A stretch of 64,000 nucleotides of DNA from Boothiomyces macroporosus (lineage: Eukaryota > Chytridiomycota > Chytridiomycetes > Rhizophydiales > Terramycetaceae), in assembly GCA_027604185.1 (NCBI GenBank), contig JADGKB010000012.1:62001-126000 (forward strand). Direction: 5' to 3'. The translations under genes were made by a program, and so were the position numbers. The notes beneath the pieces were generated by a model, which was given only the letters and a program-made list of their open reading frames with translations, did no database searches and was not told the DNA's origin. Positions 24,258-34,425 of this stretch are shown here, piece by piece (within the stretch, counting starts at the first letter, position 1; each line of letters starts with the position of its first letter).

Positions 24258-24854
24258 TTAACATGCTTTCCAGTCCAAGTGGAATACTTGCTGAATTGTC
24301 TTTTGCAAGCTTCCATCAAGTGAATCCCCAGAAATGTACCCAGCCAAGGTGGTAGTGTCTCCACCATATAAACGGATAGACGAGTTTACTCTGGCTTTGG
24401 ATTTCTTTCCACAATTGCTTCTTTCTTTGACACCGTTGTTTGATGTCACCAAGTAGTCATTGTCATAGGGTCCAGGGAATACGGTGTGGAAGTTGGGATT
24501 ATTTGGCCGAGCTTTAAAGAAATGAGTGGTGCTTAATTCAGCATTCAGGCCAGCTGGAACGGAAACGTATCCTCTGTGGTCCAAATTTAGGGCAGTATAA
24601 GTGTAACCATGAGCATGGTTCAAATCAACTACTACTGAGCATTGCTTTAAATTTTCAGAGAGTGCGACACCAGGGCCAGAGCTAGCGACAAAGGAGCTAT
24701 AGAGTAAAGTAAAGACAGTAGCATCTGCAGAGATGATGGCTTCTACACTTCCTTGAGGGCAGCCGTCCCCTTGATAAGTAATTTGGTTGATGGTTACTTC
24801 ACCAGGAGGTAATTGCGCAAAGGCAGCACCAAGAACCAGACCATGGAAAAGCAT
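24258..24854 (-). CDS. DUF4360 secreted protein
   Basis: Single exon, 198 aa. A short signal peptide (MLFHGLVLGAAFA, cleavage probably before QLPPG) is followed by the DUF4360 hallmark ITYQGDGCPQGSVEAIIS, then FTLLYSSFVASSGPGV, QCSVVVDLNHAHGY and RGYVSVPAG. Four Cys outside the signal region probably form disulphides. DUF4360 proteins are small secreted proteins frequent in fungi and some actinobacteria, of unknown role. Upstream (minus sense) lies TTTTCACTTTAAAAA, one of several TTTTCAC boxes near start codons in this window. It converges on the CSL gene with 20 bp between. Confidence 0.88.
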   Translation of the reverse strand: MLFHGLVLGAAFAQLPPGEVTINQITYQGDGCPQGSVEAIISADATVFTLLYSSFVASSGPGVALSENLKQCSVVVDLNHAHGYTYTALNLDHRGYVSVPAGLNAELSTTHFFKARPNNPNFHTVFPGPYDNDYLVTSNNGVKERSNCGKKSKARVNSSIRLYGGDTTTLAGYISGDSLDGSLQKTIQQVFHLDWKAC

Positions 24855-25235
24855 TTTTTAAAGTGAAAATGTTTGCTTGAAATTGCTACGTTCGCGCCAC
24901 AAACTAGCGATTCGAAGGAGCCGATTCGTTCCAGAAATGGTATTGATAGAAGGAAAGGTTATCATCCGCCAGGAGATAATATTGCGCTTGAAGAAATTCG
25001 TTCAGTTTTAGCAGTTTTGAAATATTGATGCATTATCTTTTACAAAATAAGGGAAGAACATCTTTGAAAGCTACCCAGTAACTGCTACAAAGGAAATTTC
25101 CATGCTGGTTCAACTCTTGAAGTTTCCAGTGACAGGTGAGGTAGAGGAACAGCGAGCTTTGAAAAGCCACAATAGAAAGTACAAGGTTGAATCAATATAG
25201 GCCTGTAATTCAGATGTTCAATTATGTTTATTGAG
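24855..25235. other. Gap with fragmentary coding-like sequence
   Basis: 381 bp between the DUF4360 start and the MPP-alpha stop. On the plus strand, fragments in different frames look protein-like: KGYHPPGDNIALEEIRSVL (about 24950-25028) and KFPVTGEVEEQRALKSHN (about 25115-25180), the latter ending at a TAG at 25198. I could not join them with introns of the usual type or find a convincing ATG. It may be an unresolved small gene or a decayed one. Confidence 0.25.
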
Positions 25236-26759
25236 TTACAATCTTGAAAAGAATCCTCTTCTGGTTTTTGGTGGTGGTGCCATTAATCCCCATTTAGCCA
25301 ATGTTTGATCAATCTTCCACAATGAATCTCTTGGCCCACTCAAAGGCCCTTCGACATAAACGGTTGGATTAGTTGGCCCATTTGGAGTCCAAGGTTTAGT
25401 AATACCATCGTTGAACTGATATGGGCTTGGAATTGGTTCACCAAGAATAACTCTACGAGCCACTCTAATGACATCAGCAGTGGTTACCATATCAATTCTT
25501 TTGCACATTTCATTAATGTCCAAACGTTGTCCATATAACAGAATTTGTCGGCCAATATCTTCAAGTTCGACCAACTGGCTTTCAAGAGACATTAATAAAT
25601 TGGATTTGAGCATATTTTTTGCACGTTCCAATTCAGTTTGAGTGCAATGCTGAGTCATTGTAACAAGCTGGTCGCAAATTACAGAGAGAATATGATGATG
25701 GGTTCCAGGATCTGATAGAACAGCTGTACTGATACCAAACAAACCAGAATCTGAATAGGAGTGGTTGATTACATTGCAATTCTCTATCCATCCATTTCTA
25801 TTCAAAACGTTAGTATACAATCGAGTATACATTCCTTTTCCTGGCCCACCAGCAGAGAATGAACCACCACCACCTAAAAGAGATGCCAATGTTGCAAGTG
25901 AATAGATATCCGGATCTGTAGATGATAATGCTTCAAATGCAACTTGTACATGAGTCAAAACCATGTCGTCAGGATTAGGGCTTTTTGGCAAATTGGTAGT
26001 ATCTACTACCTGAATACCACCAGTGTATTTGATTTTCTGCATGGACATTTCTTGAGCTTTTAAAATTGAAGGTGAAGCAGGCTCCATATCACCAAAATGC
26101 TTGTTTGCCAAATCAACCAGTTCCTCGTGGGCCATTCCTACACCAACTACAACTATTCTGTCTGGAGTGAACCAAGTATCCCTAAACTGCCTGACTTTGT
26201 GAACAGTTACATCTTCAAGCAGTGAAGGCAATATTTTTTGCGATCTTCCAAGAGTATTAACATCCGGAGCTCCTTGAGTATTATCTCCGTTGCGGTATGC
26301 AACAGCATGCAGCTTTTCTGGCAACTTCTTTTCCATATCCCATTCCAATTCTTTTAGTTCAAATCCTGTACTTTCCTTTACATCTTCAAATTCATGCGGT
26401 AGGAATAGCGGATATCTGACAATTTGAGCTAATATTTCCATCAATTTGGGCAAATCATGGCTGAATACTGAAGCTTGGTAACTCATCATTTCCCGATGAG
26501 GTTCGGATTGGAATTGACCGCCCAATAATTCCATTTGCTTCACTAATTCTTCACTGGAATAGTCCCTGGTGCTTTTAAAAGTAGTTCTGTCCAGTAAATG
26601 GCAACACCCGTAAGTATCACTGGTTTCATTCCTTGAACCAGCGTTCACAAATACACCAGCAGACACAAAATGTGAATTAGTTTCATGCGAAGCGACCCGA
26701 ATGCCATTCGGCAACGTGGAGACTTTGGTTTTTAAAGTTGACAGAAATCGACGATGCAT
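25236..26759 (-). CDS. MAS2: Mitochondrial processing peptidase alpha subunit
   Basis: Single exon, 507 aa. It is an M16 (pitrilysin) family protein with the alpha-subunit features: a basic N-terminal presequence (MHRRFLSTLKTKVSTL), a degenerate zinc site (CHLLDRTTF in place of HFLEH), and the glycine-rich substrate loop GGGGSFSAGGPGKGMYTRLY. With the catalytic beta subunit it removes presequences in the mitochondrial matrix, so this organism has protein-importing mitochondria. The start is the ATG at 26759; only 42 bp separate it from the divergent LCP5 start codon. It is one of the few intronless genes here despite its length. Confidence 0.95.
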   Translation of the reverse strand: MHRRFLSTLKTKVSTLPNGIRVASHETNSHFVSAGVFVNAGSRNETSDTYGCCHLLDRTTFKSTRDYSSEELVKQMELLGGQFQSEPHREMMSYQASVFSHDLPKLMEILAQIVRYPLFLPHEFEDVKESTGFELKELEWDMEKKLPEKLHAVAYRNGDNTQGAPDVNTLGRSQKILPSLLEDVTVHKVRQFRDTWFTPDRIVVVGVGMAHEELVDLANKHFGDMEPASPSILKAQEMSMQKIKYTGGIQVVDTTNLPKSPNPDDMVLTHVQVAFEALSSTDPDIYSLATLASLLGGGGSFSAGGPGKGMYTRLYTNVLNRNGWIENCNVINHSYSDSGLFGISTAVLSDPGTHHHILSVICDQLVTMTQHCTQTELERAKNMLKSNLLMSLESQLVELEDIGRQILLYGQRLDINEMCKRIDMVTTADVIRVARRVILGEPIPSPYQFNDGITKPWTPNGPTNPTVYVEGPLSGPRDSLWKIDQTLAKWGLMAPPPKTRRGFFSRL

Positions 26760-26801
26760 CAACTGTTAATTTTTTCCAATTTTTTTCTTTTTTTTTCAGA
26801 T

Positions 26802-27807
26802 ATGAACAAGCAACTCGATACTATTACACAAATAGCGACACAGCTGAATCAAAGACTAGAATCTTTAAAGGAAAAGTTGAATAGCAAAGAGCTGGAGACC
26901 CAGAACGGTGTCTCCTTGCTCCAAGTACGAATTCATTCTTTGCTCTCCTACGTTACCCACCTTACATATTTTATCATCCTCAAAATAAATGGGAAAAAGG
27001 TTTCTGGTCATGAAATAATAAAGGAGCTTGTACTCCTTCGTTCTGTGTTGGAAAAGACCAAACCACTGGAGCTGAAACTCAAATATCAAATAGATAAACT
27101 TGTCAAGCAAGCCCAAGTCAAAGTAGATACAGAAAACATGGAAATGGACGCATTGCAATTCAAACCAAATCCTAGTGCGATGGCCAGCTCGGAAAAGACG
27201 GAAAAAGCGCAGTTATCTGATGAAGTATATAAACCACCAAAACTTGCCCCTACCTTCTACGATGAAGATGGAAAGAAAGCCAGATTAACAGAAAAGATGA
27301 GAGAAAAAGCCTCAAAATCTCGGTTATTGCGTGATTTAAGATCACAGTATGATGATAGACCTGAAGAATACGATGCAGAAGGTACTGGGTATGGTGCTAG
27401 AGAAGTCGGAGCCTCAAAAGAAGATGAGGAAATGAAAGAAAGAGAGGCATTCGAAGAAGAAAACTTTATCAGACTGAATCTCAGCAAAAAGGAAAAGAAG
27501 ATGGCGCAGAAACTTGGAAAGCAGGGAGGCATCATGCGTTTCCGTAATGAATTTGATGTAAATATTATGCTAATTGTAGGATTTGCAAAGGGACTTTTCA
27601 GATATCTCTGGTATTCATCACGCTGTGGAGGTTGATCACCGAAACACACCAAAGCTTTCAAAGAGGAAAGAAATGTTTGAAGGCACAAAGAGAAAGTTTG
27701 AAGATGCTGATGACATGATTTCTGATATGGCACAGAAGCGCAGGGCCACCAAGGGCAAAGACAAATTCAAGTCGCAGAAAAAGATTTTCAAAGCCTTTGG
27801 CAAATAA
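26802..27807 (+). CDS. LCP5: Neuroguidin/LCP5 (Sas10/Utp3 family) ribosome biogenesis factor
   Basis: Exons 26802-27557 and 27580-27807 (22-nt intron), predicted 327 aa. The N-terminal Sas10/Utp3 domain is clear: NGVSLLQVRIHSLLSYVTHL then IILKINGKKVSGHEII and PLELKLKYQIDKLVK. The middle contains PPKLAPTFYDEDGKKAR and YDDRPEEYDAEGTGYGAR, typical of LCP5 orthologues, and the C-terminus is Lys/Arg-rich (nucleolar). LCP5 is part of the small-subunit processome needed for 18S rRNA maturation. The ATG follows a long T tract shared as divergent promoter with the MPP-alpha gene. Confidence 0.9.
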
Positions 27808-27908
27808 ACTACTATTGTCTCATTTACTCTTGCAAAAGTCACTCTAAACTTCCTCAGTCATGTGCCCCTGATCAAAAAGAGAAATTGTGGGGTCAATTTT
27901 TCAGAAAA

Positions 27909-29309
27909 ATGCAATCCCAGTACACCAAAAAGATTATCGATTTCGAAGCATTAGCATCCTCACTCAACGTAGGCCCCACTTCCAAAGAGCTTTCCGCACA
28001 TCTAGACAAGACTTCAGTCACCTATCGGGACGAATTCCATATTCCCAAAGTCGGTGCAATTACTAGAAATAATCAGCATCCGCTTAAGGATGAAGATGGT
28101 GTTTACATGTGCGGCAACTCATTAGGTTTACAGCCAAAGAGAACTAGGGAGTTGTTGAATCAAGAGTTGGACGTATGGCAGGAAGTTGGTGTTGATGGCC
28201 ACTTTGATCACCGATTAGGCCGCCCATGGGCTAAAATCGACGATTTGGTAAATGAATCCAGCGCAAAAATTGTTGGAGCAAAGGTTGATGAAGTCGCCAT
28301 CATGAATTCGTTGACTGTTAATGTCCACTTTATGATGGTTCCATTTTACACTCCAACACCCAAAAAGTACAAGATCTTGATGGAAGCTAAAGCGTTTCCT
28401 TCAGATTATTTCGCTATTGAATCTCAAGTAAAGTTTCATGGGTACAATCCTGCCGATGCAATTATTCAACTAGCGCCGAGAGAGGGAAGTTTTACTTTGG
28501 AAACTTCTGATATTCTTGAAGCAATTGAAAAGCACGGAGATGAAATCGCGCTTGTTTTGTTTAGCGGAGTGCAATATTATACAGCGCAATACTTTGATAT
28601 TCCTACTATTACCAAGGCTGGTCACGCAAAAGGGTGCATTGTAGGATGGGATTTAGCTCATGCTGCTGGAAACGTACATTTAAAGTTACATGACTGGGAT
28701 GTCGATTTCGGTAATCAAACACTAATAATTAGCTTGCTGGTGTTCATACAAGTACTTGAACTCTGGCCCTGGAGGTATTGCGGGTGCATTTGTTCATGAA
28801 AAGCACAGAAACACTGTCAGACCAAGGTTGATTTATTCTGACATAGATTTGCTGGTTGGTGGGGAAATAACCCTGAAACAACTTTCCAAATGAACTTGGA
28901 ATTTGACTCTATTTCTGGTGCTAGAGGATACAGATGTTCCAACCCATCAGTATTAACTGTAATAGCACTAAAAGCTTCATTGGACGTATTTGACAAAACT
29001 GACATGAAAACCTTGGTAGAAAAGTCTCAAAAGTTGACTGCATACCTTGAATACTTGGTTGACACTTTATTACCAAAAGACAGAGTGCAAATCATTACTT
29101 GCCGTGACCATTTGCAAAGAGGATGCCAACTTTCATTGATGTTCTTGAAAGAGGGCGAAATGGACATTATTTTCAATAGGCTCCATAGCGATGGTATCAT
29201 CTGTGATGAAAGAAGACCAAACGTATTGAGAATCGCACCTACTCCTCTTTACAACACTTTTGCAGATATTCACAAAGTTGTCACTGCTATCCAATCTCAT
29301 TTCAAATAA
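27909..29309 (+). CDS. Kynureninase
   Basis: Exons 27909-28710, 28733-28826 and 28847-29309 (introns 22 and 20 nt), predicted 452 aa. The PLP site is split by the first intron: after splicing, [20 protein letters not shown] appears with the Schiff-base Lys in [17 protein letters not shown] and [15 protein letters not shown] are further family motifs. It hydrolyses kynurenine or 3-hydroxykynurenine to anthranilate or 3-hydroxyanthranilate plus alanine, in tryptophan breakdown or de novo NAD synthesis. No other pathway gene is nearby. The fungal equivalents are called BNA5. Confidence 0.95.
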
Positions 29310-29322
29310 AAGTAATCTAGGT

Positions 29323-30263
29323 TTATTCATTTACAAATTCGATTTCCAATTCTTCTTCTTGGTCATAAATTATAGTTTCGGTTTCGATATCATCGTCAGT
29401 TGGAATATAGTACTCTCTCTTGTTCCTAATAGGCGACCAAGATATCTGCACTTGACTGATTGGACACTCTTCTATAGCAGTCTGATACTTGTAATTTGAC
29501 CGTGGTTTTAACCACTCCAAAGTATCTTTTTTGTTTTTTTCCAAGTACTTTAAAATGCTTCCTACAGAGACTACACCTATATCATACAACAAATGAATTT
29601 CATCCTGAATGAGTGATAATTACCATCAAACCAAGCACCATCAGCTCAGCCTCGATTGTTTCTGAAGGAATGACAAAGTTATTGTAAATCCTTTTGAATA
29701 TCATGAATTCCTGAATTAGAAACGGATACCTCTTCGTTCAGCCGGTTGTTTAGCTTTAAATAATCTACAATTGATACCAATGCGATACGTACACAGTCCA
29801 AGTCAGTGGCATCAGTTTTTACGGCAAGGTCGCCAAGGCTAATACAAATAGACATGGCAGTGGAGTTGGAAACTAGTAGCTGCGTGATAGTTTCCCTAGC
29901 CCTCTCTTCAAAATCAATAACATCTTCAGTTTCGTCTTCATCCATATACTCTATAAATTCAGGTTGACTGGTGAACTTTTGACACCCCTGACACATTTCC
30001 AATTCTTTCGATAAAAACTCTTCCAATTGCATTTCCCTTTCGTCGATCCTTGCCTTGGCATTGATGTAGAGCTTGTCAACGATTGCCCTGCTTTCCTTTT
30101 CTTGGGACAGTTCCAATTGCAACTGCTTGTTCTGCTCCTGCAATTCGATACACTTTTGCTTCCAGTAATTCTCTTGTGGGTTTACAAAATGCTTTAGCGA
30201 TTCGACCAGGCTGTATAATTTTGCAATGAATTTGTAATATACAAATGTTGTTAACTGCGTCAT
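29323..30263 (-). CDS. Unknown coiled-coil protein
   Basis: Exons 30263-29730, 29710-29624 and 29604-29323, predicted 300 aa. Two 19-nt introns unite what look like two genes; total exon length is a multiple of three. Residues 35-95 are a coiled coil (QEQNKQLQLELSQEKES), then an acidic segment with a CxxC (CQGCQKF), a helical region (TITQLLVSNSTAMSICISLGDLAV), and an acidic C-terminus. No domain was recognised. Upstream in minus sense lies TTTTTTTCACTTGAAAC. It converges on kynureninase with 13 bp between. Confidence 0.75.
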
Positions 30264-30592
30264 TTTTGGAAAAAGTTTCAAGTGAAAAAAAACATTTTCG
30301 ATACCGCCATGCTACTCGAGTAGAGACTACCAGCAGACTTTGGAGGGCAAATATTCTGGCGGTTGGATTGAGTTTGGGATTAATCTTTGGGTAACACTAA
30401 AGGCGATCCTTGAGCGTACATACCAAGGAAGAGCAGCCAGTCAAACTCTTAATCTGAGCAACTTGAACGCTAGAGTATTCTTACCAAATTAATCTGGTGT
30501 CTTGCGAAATTGTCTGGTATTCTCCTTACGAATGAATCCCCATTATACAGAGCGTGCAATTAAAGAACTTAAAATAATCATCGATTCCAATC
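30264..30592. other. Upstream region of PEX11 with a small unassigned frame
   Basis: It contains a palindrome TACTCGAGTA (30313-30322) and a 65-codon plus-strand frame ending at 30492 (includes GGWIEFGINLWVTLKAILER) without an ATG. The frame looks protein-like but has no recognised homology; it could be chance, an uncalled small gene, or a relic. This is otherwise the divergent promoter region for the coiled-coil gene and PEX11. Confidence 0.3.
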
Positions 30593-30625
30593 ATGTTCTC
30601 GAGTAGAGATTTAATTTTACCGAAA

Positions 30626-31460
30626 ATGTCGTCTCAAATCGCTACCTGCGCAGACGTTACAGTGAAATTATTATCCAATGGATTAGCAAGAGACAAGATC
30701 AACAGGTACTAATCACTAACAAGACTCGTCCAGTACTATTCCAAATTCTTGATTTGGTTTGGAAAGGAAAAGTACACCAAAGAACAACTCGCAAGATTAC
30801 AATCATTAATGGTACTAATTGTTAATACAGTCTGCCATGGCGTCTACTCGTAAGGGTAAGTGTTGTTAATATAGCGATGAGATTGGGTAAACAACTGGAG
30901 CATTTTCGTAACGTGCAAAAAGCAAGCTCAATCAAGGACGATATCGTACGTATTCTCACTGTAATTAAGTCCGGAGGGTTAGGAATGTGGTTGATGTTTG
31001 ACGCTATGGGATGGGTAAACTATTTCTAACAAGGCTCATTCAACTAAACTGATACAACTACAAGACTCGAAGCTAGTCGCTAAAAGTACGTATTACTAAC
31101 TTGGGGGGTAACCAGTTCTGGCTTTCGTCGCTTATTGCTTCCCTCTTGTTGAATATCTACCATCTAAGGCACTTTTTACTAATACAGATGGAACCAAATC
31201 AGATTATCGCAAGAGCTGGCAATCAAGAAACCTATTCCAGGCTTAGATCCTAAAGATCCTCAAGCAACCAAGATAAAGAGCTTGAGAGCGTATGAAAATG
31301 TTAATTTAGTGAACAAGGAAGTTTGATTTACAGTGCTATATCTGATGCTCTGGATGTATGTATACCAGCAATCAATGCAGAATACTTGCATTTGGATGGC
31401 GGTATTGCTGGGCTATGTGGATCAATAACTTCGGTTATGGCTATTTGTAAGTGGAATTAA
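30626..31460 (+). CDS. PEX11: Peroxin-11 (PEX11)
   Basis: Eight exons: 30626-30705, 30724-30811, 30831-30855, 30875-31014, 31034-31085, 31105-31168, 31188-31289 and 31310-31460; predicted 233 aa, the usual PEX11 size. Motifs: LARDKINRLVQYYSKFLIW, LGKQLEHFRNV, the hydrophobic GNQFWLSSLIASLLLNIYHLR, and a C-terminal GGIAGLCGSITSVMAI membrane segment. PEX11 elongates and divides peroxisomes. Its introns are the smallest set here: 18, 19, 19, 19, 19, 19 and 20 nt. The sixth (31169-31187) is GC-AG. The fifth (31086-31104) seems to end in GG; a conventional GT-AG alternative of 40 nt (31066-31105 region) would lose about seven residues. The start could also be the ATG at 30593. No long open frame exists, so the gene is easily missed. 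Confidence 0.85.
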
Positions 31461-31500
31461 TAGTAGGGAAAATTCTTGAACCAATGTTGAAATAAAGAGT

Positions 31501-32849
31501 TTATTCGGCTTTAGTTGCCTTTTCGTATACTTCACCCAATACTCTGAGCGCTACTGCTCTTCTTCTTCTCACTTCAGTTGACACAGATTCATCTCCCAAA
31601 GTTGCATCACATACTTCTCTAACAACTGCTTCAACTTCAAGTTTACTGCCTCTCCATAGAGCTTCCATACCTTTAGAAGCAGCTTCGTGTTCTAGCTTTG
31701 CTTTTAGTTCTCTTTCTTCATCTGTCAACTCTTTTTGAACAGCGTTCTCTTCTCCCTCTCCTTCTGCCTTCTTTTCTAGATTCTGTAGTTTGGTAAATGA
31801 GCTTTGCAGATCAAATGCTGTTTTAACAGTTCCAACAGTTTCACTGATAATGTGTGCTTTCTCTCTGAATCCGTTCACAAATCTTGATCCGAATCCCCAT
31901 GTTCTGTTGAACACATTTCCATTGGAATCAATGATTGCAAGCCATTGATCAGCTTTTAGGCAATAAGTATAACCAATTGCATGTAGTAATTCTATACCAT
32001 AAGATTCATCTTTTAGAGAATCTACTTCAATTTGGGATATAATTCTGAATGAATTCAGCGCTTCTTTCGCCAAATGTTCCATAGTGGTTCCAACTGGCGG
32101 CGAATCTATTGATGGGCTAGGGAATGCATCAGTGTACAGCGCCAGTTTTGAGACGAGGTTTGACACCAGTCTAGATACTCTGCTCTTACGCTGTGCAATT
32201 CGCTCTTCTGGTGTAATTGGGCTGGAGTTTCCTTGATCTCCACCCATTGCTTCCTTGAAATCTCTAGCAATTGAAATTTCTCCAATGATTGAAACAAACT
32301 TTTCTCCTCCAAACTGCTGTTTAAAGAACTGCTCTGGGTCTACGAATACATTATCAGACGATGCAGCTCCTTTTCCGTGTCTATTATAAAAGGCTCGCTT
32401 TTGTGGATCAGATAGAACTAGAATGAGAATCCAATTACCTTGATAAGCCTCTGAAATCTGTTTGAATTTTTCATCCGCAGTTGGATCGTCTAGATTCTTG
32501 TCTGGATGGTATTTCATTGCAGATATATAGTACGCTTTCTTGATGGTGGCCGCAGATGCATCCGCTGGGACTTGAAGGAGATCATAATAACTCATATCAA
32601 TTGGTTTTTCATCTTGGTCAACATTCAACTACCTGTTCCTAATGCTGTAGGTTTGGGCTTCTGCTGTGGTGGAGGCGTTTTTGGTTTGGTTTTAGGAATG
32701 TCTGTTTGTGCATGGCAAGAGTAACATTCTACTGAATAAAAAGAATCGCTGGTTTGTGCAGTTGGTATTGTGAATTCAAATGTGATTTTGCAAACGGGAC
32801 AGCAAGCTGTCATTGACACTCCCGGGGGTCTACTCTGAATGACTGCCAT
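31501..32849 (-). CDS. DnaJ protein of the CAJ1/DJP1 type with N-terminal Cys motif
   Basis: Exons 32849-32633, 32612-32439 and 32417-31501 (introns 20 and 21 nt), predicted 435 aa. N-terminal residues 1-55 hold two CxxC pairs (CPVC and CYSC), a likely zinc ribbon, then a Pro/Lys linker. The J domain ([25 protein letters not shown]) follows, and the C-terminal half matches the DnaJ-X domain of CAJ1/DJP1 ([20 protein letters not shown]). DJP1 assists peroxisomal import in yeast, and the convergent neighbour is PEX11. The second intron is a 21-nt stop-free segment; removing it restores the canonical [16 protein letters not shown]. Confidence 0.9.
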
Positions 32850-32930
32850 TGAATTTGTTAAACTTTTTCAAAGGCGGGCCTTGTGAAGTGGGCTAATTTT
32901 CACGTTGGGAAAAATCAAAAACGTTACAAT

Positions 32931-34425
<1,495 letters not shown>

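Noticed and set aside
29323..30263. Two separate genes on the minus strand
   Set aside because: A 19-nt intron at 29711-29729 joins them in one frame with total exon length divisible by three.
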